This document shows positions 35,645 to 42,694 of a stretch of DNA of 42,694 bases, in pieces. The position numbers and the translations under genes are program-made. The stretch is taken from assembly GCA_014376815.1 (NCBI GenBank), contig JACMQV010000268.1, positions 1 through 42,694 of the forward strand, written 5' to 3'. The DNA comes from Cryobacterium sp. GTDB lineage: Bacteria > Actinomycetota > Actinomycetes > Actinomycetales > Microbacteriaceae. Each line of letters starts with the position of its first letter. The stretch's first letter is position 1. The notes under the pieces are model-generated. The model was given only the letters and a program-made list of their open reading frames with translations. It searched no databases and was not told the DNA's origin.

Positions 35645-35760
35645 CTCGTCAGTTTAGATCGCGTCCAAAATGACGCCGTCATCGATGAGGCCGGTGCGGG
35701 GCTTCGCTAGACCGATTCGCTAACGCCCAACGGATGGAGCAGCCGACGGCAGCCTGACGA
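35645..35760. other. Spacer, nothing recognised
   Basis: This short non-coding stretch lies between the PH-like protein gene and a gene remnant. It probably contains the promoter of the PH-like gene on the minus strand, but no clear element is visible. Confidence 0.3.
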
Positions 35761-35988
35761 TTACTCCGTAGCCACTCGAATTTCCTCGAGTGTGAGTGGG
35801 TTATCGAGCTGGCGGCTCCAGTAGGCCCACCCGTCGGCGTCTTCCGCACCGTCACCTTTGGCAGCCAGGTCCGGCGTTCGGTACTCAGCGTTATCCAGAA
35901 GAATCATCGCGTCTTCAGTCAACTCTGCGATTGAGTCGGTCCTTCCATCGGTGGGGATCAGGAGAGTGCCTGGAAGTATGACTCCCGT
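35761..35988 (-). pseudogene. 5'-truncated remnant of an unrecognised gene
   Basis: A minus-strand frame of 75 sense codons with good coding character reads VILPGTLLIPTDGRTDSIA, AELTEDAMILLDNAEYRTP, GAEDADGWAYWSRQLDN and ends LTLEEIRVATE. It opens right after a stop with no start codon near the beginning; the first internal ATG is at 35907 and lacks a ribosome site. It is most likely the C-terminal end of a truncated gene, or less likely a 48-residue protein. The family is not recognised. Confidence 0.45.
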
Positions 35989-36114
35989 TTACCCCGCCCG
36001 GCGAACCTGCCCGCGCGGGCGCGTTATCTGCGACACCGCAGGTGCCTCACAACCCATACATTTCGAGACAACAACACCATCAACAACACGCCGCCACGCA
36101 AACGTCCACAACCC

Positions 36115-36163
36115 GTCTCAGAACATCCCTGAAGCCGACCATGTTCTGAGACTATTCTGAGAC
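36115..36163. promoter_or_regulatory. Candidate resolvase (res) binding site, copy 1
   Basis: GTCTCAGAAC (36115-36124) and GTTCTGAGAC (36143-36152) form a perfect 10-bp inverted repeat. A second TTCTGAGAC lies at 36155-36163, 11 bp (one helical turn) after the first. The site ends 9 bp before the resolvase start, where serine resolvases normally bind and autoregulate. Confidence 0.6.
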
Positions 36164-36172
36164 GATAGACCG

Positions 36173-36379
36173 ATGGTCACCACACACGTCACCCTCGTCG
36201 GCTACGCGCGCGTTTCCACCCACAGCCAAGACGCCACGATGCGACAAGACGCACTCATCCGTGATGAAGGTTTGCACGACACAGACTTCTGGGGTTATGG
36301 CCTTGAATCCGTTCTACCAGAGTGTGGTTGGGCGCCCGCCGCGGGCCGGCCCGCGGCACCGTCACCCGCCCGGTGTTAG
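36173..36379 (+). pseudogene. Truncated copy of serine resolvase gene
   Basis: The first 28 codons (TTHVTLVGYARVSTHSQD, catalytic Ser included) are almost identical to the intact resolvase at 37153. After about 36257 the similarity stops and the frame runs on into unrelated sequence to a stop at 36379. The upstream site is copied as well, so 36132-36257 and 37112-37237 form a direct repeat. The rest of the catalytic and DNA-binding domains is missing. Confidence 0.8.
36338..36357. repeat. 20-bp perfect palindrome upstream of chlorite dismutase gene
   Basis: GCCGCGGGCCGGCCCGCGGC is fully self-complementary. It lies about 58 bp before the chlorite dismutase start and downstream of the resolvase fragment. 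It could stop read-through from the fragment or bind a regulator. Confidence 0.6.
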
Positions 36380-36414
36380 CGTCAGGATGACCTATACCGT
36401 CATTAGGAGCACCC

Positions 36415-36999
36415 ATGACCGACGTTTTGCCCGTAACCTTCACCGCTGGTACCACCGGCCTATGGCGTATCGAACGCATCACCACAGTCACCGGTGACGG
36501 GCTCCCCGCCGCCGCCCGACTACTCGTCGAGGAGGAAGCACCCGTCGCCGGACCGAGGGTTCCTCCGACGGTGGCGACGAGTGCTCCGGGTTGGGTTCTG
36601 TGCGGCACGGTCAGCAACCAGCGGTACACAACCGCCGCCGAACTGGCTCTGCTGAACGCGCGGTCTCCGGCCCTCGGCCGGCCAGGTGCCACCGTCGCCT
36701 CCCTCATTCCAATCACAAAATCACAGGCGTGGTGGGAAATGGCCCAGGACGAACGGCGCGGCATTCTTGAGGAAACCAGCCATCACATCCGCCGCTCGAT
36801 GGACTACCTGCCCGCCGTGGCCCGGCGGCTGCACCACTGTCGGGACCTCGGCGGGCCGTTCGACTTTCTGACGTGGTTCGAGTTCGCGCCCGAGAACGCA
36901 GCGGCTTTCGACGATCTCCTCGGTGAGCTCCGAAACACCGAGGAATGGACCTTCATCGAGCGCGAAGTCGAGGTGCGCGTGGAGCGCGCGAGCGTGTAA
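36415..36999 (+). CDS. cld: Chlorite dismutase, short (lineage II) type
   Basis: This 194-residue heme protein of the chlorite dismutase family splits chlorite to chloride and O2. Alignment by memory to the short dimeric enzyme of Nitrobacter winogradskyi is close through SLIPITKSQAWWEMAQDERR, EETSHHIRRSMDYLPAVAR, HHCRDLGGPFDFLTWFEF and RNTEEWTFIEREVEVRV. The proximal heme His is His124 and the distal Arg is Arg137, matching His114 and Arg127 there. It is not a HemQ-type coproheme decarboxylase, which is longer and lacks the distal Arg. GGAG lies 5 nt before the ATG. It sits alone between a truncated and a complete resolvase copy, so it was probably acquired by transfer. Confidence 0.88.
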   Translation: MTDVLPVTFTAGTTGLWRIERITTVTGDGLPAAARLLVEEEAPVAGPRVPPTVATSAPGWVLCGTVSNQRYTTAAELALLNARSPALGRPGATVASLIPITKSQAWWEMAQDERRGILEETSHHIRRSMDYLPAVARRLHHCRDLGGPFDFLTWFEFAPENAAAFDDLLGELRNTEEWTFIEREVEVRVERASV

Positions 37000-37111
37000 G
37001 CGGTCCACCCCACCTCGGAACGGGCCACTTCACGGCGCCTCGATGACCCCGCGACGCGGCAACACGCGCCACACGAGTCCCACCGAACCGAAACAATGAA
37101 GAAGATAGCTA

Positions 37112-37143
37112 AAGTCGACGAGGTTCTGAGACTATTCTGAGAC
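37112..37143. promoter_or_regulatory. Candidate resolvase (res) binding site, copy 2
   Basis: GTTCTGAGAC (37123-37132) and TTCTGAGAC (37135-37143) repeat copy 1, 980 bp further on in the same orientation. The upstream GTCTCAGAAC arm of copy 1 is absent here. It ends 9 bp before the ATG of the intact resolvase gene. Confidence 0.55.
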
Positions 37144-37152
37144 GATAGACGG

Positions 37153-37725
37153 ATGGCCACCACACACGTCACCCTCGTCGGCTACGCCCGCGTTTCCACC
37201 CACAGCCAAGACACCACAATGCAACAAGACGCACTCACGTCCGTCGGCTGTGGGCGGATATTCACCGACACCATCTCCAGCCGTGCACCCAGCCGGCCCG
37301 GGCTTATCGCTGCGCTCGACTACCTCCGACAAGGCGACACTCTCTGCGTCTGGAAACTGGACCGCCTCGGCCGATCCGTCAAAGAAGTCCTCACCATCGC
37401 CGACGACCTCCACGACAAACACATCGCCGTCCGGATCCTCACCGGCACACTCTCCGGAACCTACCGACCCACCGGAGAAGGCAAATTCTTCTTCACCATG
37501 ATGGCAGCGTTCGCCGAACTTGAACGTGACATGATTCGCGAACGCACCCTCGCGGGCCTCACCACCGCCCGTGCCCAGGGCCGAGTCGGTGGGCGCCCGA
37601 CCGTCGTAACACCCGACACGCTCGCAGCGGCCAAAGCCCGACAACAACGCGGCGAAACCCCCACCCAAATCGCCAAGGCCCTCGGCGTCTCACGAGCGAC
37701 GATCTACCGCCACCTCAACCCTTAG
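37153..37725 (+). CDS. Serine recombinase/resolvase
   Basis: This 190-residue small serine recombinase is complete. The catalytic Ser15 is in GYARVSTHSQD. The Arg-rich active site includes LDRLGRSVKEV, and the E-helix is AELERDMIRERTLAGL. The C-terminal helix-turn-helix is TPTQIAKALGVSRATIYRHL. The length fits TnpR-type resolvases of Tn3-family elements or DNA invertases. No transposase gene is in the window. TTCTGAGAC repeats directly upstream are its likely binding site. Codon use (CACC/CCGAC-rich) is slightly different from the core genes. Confidence 0.93.
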   Translation: MATTHVTLVGYARVSTHSQDTTMQQDALTSVGCGRIFTDTISSRAPSRPGLIAALDYLRQGDTLCVWKLDRLGRSVKEVLTIADDLHDKHIAVRILTGTLSGTYRPTGEGKFFFTMMAAFAELERDMIRERTLAGLTTARAQGRVGGRPTVVTPDTLAAAKARQQRGETPTQIAKALGVSRATIYRHLNP

Positions 37726-37841
37726 CGCCAACCACCGTTCCATTACTGGCCAGACCCCGAGAGGTGCACTCATGCGTGACCGTGCTGAAATCTCTTTTGG
37801 TTCTCGGTCATCATGACGAACCTCCGCGACCTCATCCTCGG

Positions 37842-38408
37842 TCACCCGTCCCAGCCGCGCACAAGTTCAAGTCGCGGTCGGTCATCAGCCCCAACGCCGA
37901 GTTGCACTGTCGTGCGGTACCGACCGCTCTCCAGGTTCCAGGTGGCGTCGACTCGGGCAAATCCATCGGACGATGCACCTGATGGCGCCAATGCGAGCCA
38001 CGCGGGCAGATCCGGCATCGGCGACCCCTCGGGCCAACGAACAGTCGCCCGGTCCGATCCGGAAAACAGGAACTGGCTAGCCCCGGAGTCGATCACTTCT
38101 GCACCGGGCGGGAACCTGACTCTAGAAAGCTTCTGGACGAACTCCACGTTGAGGGAGACACACCACGATGGGTCAAGAATGAAGCAATCACCCTTTGGTG
38201 TTCCGCTGCCATCAGAGATTGGAGGGAAGACCATCACACGCCCCATGAAGTACATCCCGATGAGGCCGACAACCGCCAAGCAGGCGAGGGTGACAAACAG
38301 GGCCAGCTTGCCGAGCCAGGACCCGCCCCCGGTCGGGACCTGTCGGGCGGGTTCCCCCAAGCCGAGGGCGTCCAACCCCACAGCTCCACCCGCGTTGTTT
38401 TCATCCAC
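37842..38408 (-). CDS. Single-pass membrane protein of unknown function
   Basis: This is a 188-residue protein. A Gly/Ala-rich cytoplasmic N-terminus of about 30 residues leads into one membrane helix (LALFVTLACLAVVGLIGMYF), then an outer domain with a likely disulfide in DCFILDPSWCVSL and a beta-rich C-terminal part (SRVRFPPGAEVIDSGASQF to YRTTVQLGVG). I do not recognise a family. The start is GTG at 38408; there is no strong ribosome site. The stop-proximal end faces the resolvase gene convergently. Confidence 0.6.
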   Translation of the reverse strand: MDENNAGGAVGLDALGLGEPARQVPTGGGSWLGKLALFVTLACLAVVGLIGMYFMGRVMVFPPISDGSGTPKGDCFILDPSWCVSLNVEFVQKLSRVRFPPGAEVIDSGASQFLFSGSDRATVRWPEGSPMPDLPAWLALAPSGASSDGFARVDATWNLESGRYRTTVQLGVGADDRPRLELVRGWDG

Positions 38409-38724
38409 GATCGCAGTCTAGGCACTCTGACCATGTCCACATGCCGGGACGACGTCTGCTCGTCGACGACAAATACGGTTGCCTTCACGCGGCCCCCAAG
38501 CCGGAGGTCTCCTGGCGCTTAGTTTGCGCGAAAAGGGGAGAGCGAGTGGCTGATGGTCGCGTCCAAGTTCCGCAGGGGAACCCTCACTGACACTGCGACC
38601 GCGGTCTCGCGAACTCGCCGCCCCTACGATCGGAGTCTCGCGAACCGGTCTCGATTGAAAAATTGTTGGCAGAAAAAGGTGACGTGGTTGACCGGCCATT
38701 ATTTCTTCTGCCGCGTTGCGTTGG
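38409..38724. other. Non-coding stretch with an 11-bp direct repeat
   Basis: I see no convincing gene in these 316 bp. GTCTCGCGAAC occurs at 38604-38614 and 38635-38645, 31 bp apart. An AT-richer patch follows (TTGAAAAATTGTTGGCAGAAAAAG). It may hold the promoter of the membrane protein gene on the minus strand. Confidence 0.4.
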
Positions 38725-38952
38725 CTAGAGATGTTGTGCGTCCGGGCGGTCCCACACGAGCGTGATCGTGACACCGGTCGCCAGTGGTTCGATACGCAAT
38801 GCCAGGTCAGCGCCGAACAATTCTGATGTTTCCAGATCCGTCTGAGCACCCTGCGACTGCGCGACCAAGCTCTCGAGCGCGATTGCAACAGAACGTCCCC
38901 AGTCATGAGGGTGTCGGCTGGACGAAGAACTACGCGCAGTGATCAGGGCCAT
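38725..38952 (-). CDS. Small hypothetical protein, 75 residues
   Basis: This small minus-strand frame reads MALITARSSSSSRHPHDWGR, then SVAIALESLVAQSQGAQTDL and ends ATGVTITLVWDRPDAQHL. Hydrophobic and charged residues alternate plausibly, and the first half may be a helix. I do not recognise it. There is no strong ribosome site, so it could be a chance frame. Confidence 0.4.
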   Translation of the reverse strand: MALITARSSSSSRHPHDWGRSVAIALESLVAQSQGAQTDLETSELFGADLALRIEPLATGVTITLVWDRPDAQHL

Positions 38953-39125
38953 AGCTCATCGTGAACCGATATCAGCAGCGTGACAAGTCGCTTGATTACA
39001 AAATGAGCCCGCTGACGATTTGGGTGACCTTAGGACCTGCCCTGCAGTTCGGTTACCCGTTGCTGTGGGTCGAGTGAGGGCGAACTCCAGCAGTTCTCAT
39101 TCGTCTTGAAACGCAGTGATGGCTG

Positions 39126-39539
39126 TCAAGTCCGCGGGGTGGCGCCCATAGCTTTCAGCTCGGCTAGGATCTCAAGCTGTTGGCGGTTGATGGTCATGAG
39201 TGCCTGAATTTCTTTCTCGGCTTTCAGGTTCGTGTCGTAATCATGCTGCGCCATCACACCGGCGATGGCGTCCTGCCGTTTCGCGGCGATAAGCAAAATG
39301 GCGCCCTGCAGCCCGGCCAGCATCGAGAGGAACAGGTTGAGCAGGATGTAGGGGTAGGGATCCCAAGCCTTCGATGCCAGAACCAAAGTATTAACAGCGG
39401 CCCAGATGATCATGAAGCCGATGAAACCTCCGACGAAGGGCCAGCTTCCCATCCCGTTCCGCATGAGGTCGGCGGCCCGTTGGCCTGTGGTCAACGAGTC
39501 TTTATGCTCCTGGTGCCAAGTTTTGTTTTCATCGGTCAT
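39126..39539 (-). CDS. DUF1003 family membrane protein
   Basis: This 137-residue protein has the DUF1003 layout: a charged N-terminus, then MGSWPFVGGFIGFMIIWAAVN as helix 1, a short loop with WDPYPYILLNLFLSMLAG as helix 2, and QGAILLIAAKRQDAIAGV leading into a helical charged C-terminus (AEKEIQALMTINRQQLEIL). Its function is unknown. It stands alone on the minus strand. The 100 bp before it contain no other gene. Confidence 0.87.
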   Translation of the reverse strand: MTDENKTWHQEHKDSLTTGQRAADLMRNGMGSWPFVGGFIGFMIIWAAVNTLVLASKAWDPYPYILLNLFLSMLAGLQGAILLIAAKRQDAIAGVMAQHDYDTNLKAEKEIQALMTINRQQLEILAELKAMGATPRT

Positions 39540-39660
39540 GGTTCAACCTAACCGGCAGCAGCCTCACCGGACGGACACACAACGAAGCAATTTAAGTGCG
39601 AAAGCCCTCACGACATGGAGCTCCCGGTGTGTCACACGGGAACGTTCACCGAACGGCTGG

Positions 39661-40016
39661 TTAGCCTGCGTTAGATATAAATCGTTCGAGAAAATCCGCC
39701 AAATCGGTGACGGATTGCAGACCATCCAGCTCGACGCTCGCTCCGGCTCGAAGGCGTGGCTCGACCTCGACAACATACCTACGAATTTCGACTTGTTCTT
39801 CTGGCTTTTGTCCATAGGGATTACTAGTGCGCGCGGTGACGCGCAGGAGGAGCACGTCGACGGGAACGGAAAGCAGAACAACGTGGTGAAAACGGTCGTA
39901 GAACGTTCCTTGGTTCTCAACGGTTCCAGAAACGAACACGTCGGGCTCGGTCTCAAGCAGTGCGGTCATGCGGGACTCGTCCCAAAAACCATGAGGATCC
40001 CCCCAGCAGTGCCCGC
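39661..40016 (-). pseudogene. C-terminal remnant of P-loop nucleotide kinase-like ATPase
   Basis: The frame ending at 39661 reads GDPHGFWDESRMTALLE, DVFVSGTVENQGTFYDRF, HHVVLLSVPVDVLLLRVTA and ends LDGLQSVTDLADFLERF. This matches the C-terminal two thirds of AAA_18/shikimate-kinase-like proteins. The N-terminal P-loop (GxxGxGK[ST]) is missing: upstream codons do not continue the fold and contain stops in the alternative frames. It is most likely a 5'-truncated pseudogene. Confidence 0.65.
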
Positions 40017-40046
40017 AGGCCGAAGGCGGACCCAGGGTTGGAGCTT

Positions 40047-40163
40047 TTAGACCGAGGGGTGAAGCGCCCAGGTGACGTCTACCTGCGTTGTGCCGGTCAG
40101 TTCGATGTCCTCGGGCCAAATTGAGCGGCCCGTCGGCTGTCTCTCACTGCGCGAGGAGCCCAT
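40047..40163 (-). CDS. 38-residue small protein coupled to the sigma factor gene
   Basis: ATG 40163-40161 overlaps the last base of the sigma factor's TGA (TGATG arrangement), so ribosomes could re-initiate. The frame gives MGSSRSERQPTGRSIWPED and IELTGTTQVDVTWALHPSV before a TAA at 40049-40047. Hydrophobic and acidic residues near WPEDIELTG look non-random, but there are no homologues I recognise. It would be the last gene of the three-gene operon. Confidence 0.4.
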   Translation of the reverse strand: MGSSRSERQPTGRSIWPEDIELTGTTQVDVTWALHPSV

Positions 40164-40825
40164 CACGGCGTCCGATCCACAATCGACACTGAGATTGCAG
40201 TCGATTCGATGACATTCTCGCGAGGGATGCCCGTGAGGCGGCTGGTGAGCACGTCCTGCTCGCCGATCATGCTCTTTGGCAACGCAGGTAATCGGTCGTC
40301 GGTCGCAGGTTCAAGTGCGATTCGCAGCGCGGCTTTAGCCCGTTGGTATCTGCCGCGGGCGGTGGATTCGCTGATGTGAAGAAGCTGGGCCGCTTGGACG
40401 ATGGTGAATCCGTCCCAGTGCACCAACATCACCAGGTCGCGACCTTTCGCCGGGAGGGCGTTCACCGCGTCCCTGACTTCGTTATCAGTGTCAGGCGGCT
40501 CGACGATGGCGGTTCTGATAGAGGTGCGCAGTTCGTCAGCCAAAGCGATTCGGCGGTGGGTTCCCCGCCGCCAGTTCGTCAGAACGTTTCGCGCAACGAC
40601 GAACATCCACATTCGGGATGCTTCATTCTCTTTAGGGATCTGGCCGATGCGTCTCCAGGCGACGAGAAACGCTTCGGCTAGCAGGTCTGCAGCATCCTCA
40701 GCTGAGAGGGTGCGCCTGGCCAAATAGCTGAGCAGGTCAGTGGCGGTGCTCTCGTGCAGCCGCCTCAGACGTTCGGCTGCGGCCTCACGACCGGCTTCCC
40801 GGGCAACCTTTCCAGAACCCCTCAT
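40163..40825 (-). CDS. ECF-family RNA polymerase sigma factor
   Basis: This is a sigma-70 family protein of about 220 residues. Region 2 is visible in SAEDAADLLAEAFLVAWRRI with SRMWMFVVARNVLTNWRRG as the -10 recognition helix, and region 4 in VRDAVNALPAKGRDLVMLVH and TIVQAAQLLHISESTARGRYQRAK. It is preceded, not followed, by a gene for a membrane protein likely to restrain it, with the two starts and stops overlapping (GTGATG; the ATG at 40825 or the GTG at 40828 are both possible). The tail after region 4 (about 35 residues) is unusual for ECF factors. Its promoter targets are not known. Confidence 0.88.
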   Translation of the reverse strand: MRGSGKVAREAGREAAAERLRRLHESTATDLLSYLARRTLSAEDAADLLAEAFLVAWRRIGQIPKENEASRMWMFVVARNVLTNWRRGTHRRIALADELRTSIRTAIVEPPDTDNEVRDAVNALPAKGRDLVMLVHWDGFTIVQAAQLLHISESTARGRYQRAKAALRIALEPATDDRLPALPKSMIGEQDVLTSRLTGIPRENVIESTAISVSIVDRTP

Positions 40826-41496
40826 CACTTCTCGTCACAGCGAGTGCCCGATTCCACCGAGACTCCTGGCTTCATCAGCCCGGCTGTGATGAATGTTCTC
40901 ATCGCCTGCTCGGTGAAGTTCATCTCAAGCACAGAATCCCGTGGTTCCGCGGCCGTCGACGACGGATTTCCACTGCGCTGCCCGGACGCTCCATCCGCGC
41001 CAAATCCCTCAGCCGCTGCCGCGGCATCTGCAGCTTGCTTAGCTCTCTGAGCTGTGGTGTTTTCCTGGGACAGGAGATCCGCCGACACCACCAATTGCGA
41101 CCAGTCGTGGTCACGCAAGAACTCCCGGGCATTGGCCACGTTTTCTTCAAGGTGTTCGTCCGCCGTAACGACATCTCGTCCGACCTTGATGATCATTGTG
41201 CAATCGGCTGTTCCCCCGCCAGTCAAGGGGAAGCTTCGAGAGACCGCGGCGTCCGGTTCCCATGGTGCCCAGGCGATGAGCGCCGGGACCGCAGTGGCGG
41301 TGGTTGCCCCTCCGATCGCGATCGCGATACCCAGTCCGATCACCATCTTCACGCGATGGGCGCGCTTGCGAGCCGGCGAGATCACCGAATCCGCGACCGC
41401 ATTCGCCAGACGCTGCGCACTGTCAACGACAGCGGCATCGTCGGCAAGCCCGCGCAATGCCGACTGCGACAGTCGGCCGTCAAGATCAGAGTTCAT
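40825..41496 (-). CDS. Single-pass membrane protein, possible anti-sigma partner
   Basis: This 223-residue protein has a cytoplasmic N-terminus (residues 1-48), a membrane helix (VKMVIGLGIAIAIGGATTAT), then an outer domain with Cys in GTADCTMIIK and a C-terminal GTRCDEK. It is encoded before and overlapping the ECF sigma factor, so an anti-sigma role is inferred from context. The N-terminal part lacks the HXXXCXXC zinc anti-sigma motif. The start is the ATG at 41496 with GGAAAGG roughly 9 nt upstream. It is the first gene of the operon. Confidence 0.6.
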   Translation of the reverse strand: MNSDLDGRLSQSALRGLADDAAVVDSAQRLANAVADSVISPARKRAHRVKMVIGLGIAIAIGGATTATAVPALIAWAPWEPDAAVSRSFPLTGGGTADCTMIIKVGRDVVTADEHLEENVANAREFLRDHDWSQLVVSADLLSQENTTAQRAKQAADAAAAAEGFGADGASGQRSGNPSSTAAEPRDSVLEMNFTEQAMRTFITAGLMKPGVSVESGTRCDEK

Positions 41497-42297
41497 GGGA
41501 GGTGCCTTTCCGTGCCATTTCGGTCCCTATCTCCGAACATGTCCAGCTGACGCCGTAACTTAACTTTTCCCCAATTATGAAGGTCTGCAGTTCGGTGGCC
41601 AATCGCTTCGACACCACGTGCGCGTGCCGACCAGGGCGGCCGAGGCATCGAGGTCATCGGGACGACCAACCGGCCGCCATTCAGGTACTCGCGCATCTTT
41701 GATCGAGGCTCGAGGCGGAGCTTGCTAGGTGCACGCAAGGGGACGGCCTGCGGGCACTCCCCTGCTGTTATTGGGGAACACGCCTGAGAATTTCGTTGCC
41801 TGCCCGTTGAGGTGGCCCGGAGCTCAGTCTCAGTTAGCTGCCTGCCACGGGCGCCCCGGCGTAGTTTTCAAGGCCCCGGGTGTTTTGGGCGTCTTTGCCT
41901 TTCACAACGGCAGCTCCGGTCTGGCATTGACCAGATTTGCGAAGAGAAAACCAGCCCGAATTGGACCTACGCGAGCGGAATTAGATCAGACGTCTCAAAC
42001 CACTCGAGACGAGACTCAAGCGTTCACGGTCATGCTTTCAGATACCGCGTGGTCTCGACTTAAATGCCTGCTGTCGAACTGCTTGCGTTCTGACGGGAAG
42101 GTCGTCGCGTCCTGTGCTCCGGATACCACGTAGGTGCCGCTGAACACGGCGACCACCGCTTCGAACTCATGTGTGCCGGCGTCACACTGCGGTCATTACA
42201 CATCCGACCAGATCTCGACTGCGATCGCGGATGAAGTTGAAATGGCAACACTCACTCCAGCCCCAACATCAGCGCCGGGCAGCCATTCTCCCCGGCA
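41497..42297. other. Gene-poor accessory region with decayed sequence
   Basis: No intact gene is supported in these 800 bp. An AT-rich stretch (41554-41580) before the anti-sigma gene probably holds its promoter. At 41993-42006 CGTCTC/GAGACG forms a small inverted repeat. The frames in this stretch lack homology that I recognise, apart from the possible transposase fragment listed separately. Confidence 0.35.
42032..42133 (+). pseudogene. Possible 5' remnant of an IS5-like transposase gene
   Basis: The plus frame reads VMLSDTAWSRLKCLLSNCL followed by RSDGK, resembling the N-terminal LSDxxWxxIxPLLP..GKPGRP of IS5-family transposases, then a stop. The preceding GAGACGAGACTCAAG could be a terminal repeat, but no partner end is seen. 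This is a weak call. Confidence 0.25.
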
Positions 42298-42333
42298 CCG
42301 AAAGAGCCCCCGGGTACCCGCTCCCGGGGGCTC
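42298..42333 (-). terminator. Intrinsic terminator of glyS
   Basis: GAGCCCCCGGG (42304-42314) and CCCGGGGGCTC (42323-42333) form a perfect 11-bp stem with an 8-nt loop. On the minus strand it is followed by TTTCGG. It lies 139 bp past the glyS stop. Confidence 0.8.
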
Positions 42334-42471
42334 AACGCCAATGCTGGCGACGCAAGCAGGCGTGGACATCCCCCGACGTCCGACAACCGGCCAATACAGA
42401 ACCTATTGGCAGACAGAGCCGTCTTTCGGATCAGACACGCCGGGGATCCGACGCGCCACTGACGGCGGTAT

Positions 42472-42694
42472 CTACGCCCCTACGAGCTGTTCGGCAAGAT
42501 AGCCAACGACACGATCAAGGGAGACGCGCTCCTGCGCCATCGAATCACGCTCGCGCACCGTAACAGCGTTGTCCTCCAGGGTCTCGAAGTCGATGGTGAC
42601 ACAGAACGGCGTGCCGATCTCATCCTGGCGGCGGTAGCGGCGACCGATGGCACCCGCGTCGTCGAACTCGATGTTCCAAAACTTGCGCAGGTCC
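42472..42694 (-). CDS. glyS: Glycyl-tRNA synthetase, C-terminal end (cut by the window)
   Basis: The last 73 codons of a gene that enters from the right edge. The protein ends [39 protein letters not shown], then [19 protein letters not shown] and YLAEQLVGA. This is the anticodon-binding domain end of the class II dimeric glycyl-tRNA synthetase, with the conserved [10 protein letters not shown] and VTVRERDS motifs. The start and the catalytic domain lie outside the window. Confidence 0.93.
   Translation of the reverse strand, partial: DLRKFWNIEFDDAGAIGRRYRRQDEIGTPFCVTIDFETLEDNAVTVRERDSMAQERVSLDRVVGYLAEQLVGA

Noticed and set aside
36415-36999. HemQ coproheme decarboxylase
   Set aside because: The protein is short, has the distal Arg and matches lineage II chlorite dismutases; HemQ proteins are longer and differ at this site.
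38961-39077. 38-codon plus-strand frame starting with GTG
   Set aside because: No ribosome site, no partner gene and no coding bias; the length is easily reached by chance.
41729-42133. 134-codon plus-strand frame
   Set aside because: Composition is not protein-like over most of its length; only the last 30 codons resemble a transposase start and are listed separately with low confidence.

Overview
The window is high-GC actinobacterial chromosome, most likely Microbacteriaceae (Cryobacterium/Leifsonia-like). This is inferred from very GC-rich third codon positions, frequent GGCATCC-type codon runs, tightly packed operons with 4-nt ATGA overlaps, GTG/TTG starts, and an actinobacterial-type ferrochelatase with [2Fe-2S] ligand cysteines. 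All assignments come from reading the sequence and remembered family motifs; no database search was run.

Layout. (1) 258-6597, plus strand: a copper/envelope redox operon of DUF6153 membrane protein, DUF305 lipoprotein, Asp-box lipoprotein, SHOCT membrane protein and Tat-type multicopper oxidase. It is followed closely by a cysteine-desulfurase-like enzyme and a membrane-anchored thioredoxin-fold protein. (2) 6629-13595, minus strand: DUF2269 protein, Cys-rich coiled-coil protein, then the heme genes hemY/cgoX, a radical SAM/SPASM gene and hemH/cpfC, then an NYN-LOTUS protein and a damaged BON protein. (3) 13661-17072: ppsR-ppsA, PEP synthase with its kinase/pyrophosphorylase regulator. (4) 17107-23165: an SRAP pseudogene, a beta-phosphoglucomutase/GH65 phosphorylase pair, a secreted SGNH hydrolase and an LPXTG surface protein. 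(5) 23174-29182: a mevalonate cluster. mvaS is divergent from mvaD, a phosphomevalonate kinase and one 774-residue protein that fuses class II HMG-CoA reductase to mevalonate kinase. (6) 29183-29601: an intergenic region with a DnaA-box cluster. (7) 29602-33829: a pyruvate dehydrogenase-type operon (E1a, E1b, E2) divergent from a TetR regulator.

From about 34,000 to 42,300 the sequence becomes less GC-rich and gene-sparse. It holds gene remnants, a PH-like/DUF4429-like protein, a duplicated serine-resolvase 5' end flanking a chlorite dismutase gene, small membrane proteins, and an ECF-sigma operon with an unusual gene order. It looks like an accessory island. The window ends inside glyS (minus strand), back in core genome.

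Functionally, PpsA links pyruvate and PEP, PDH turns pyruvate into acetyl-CoA, and the mevalonate cluster consumes acetyl-CoA-derived acetoacetyl-CoA for isoprenoids. The strongest candidates for something new are the chlorite dismutase cassette flanked by direct repeats containing resolvase-site-like DNA, the HMGR-mevalonate kinase fusion, and the desulfurase-like/thioredoxin-like pair behind the copper operon.
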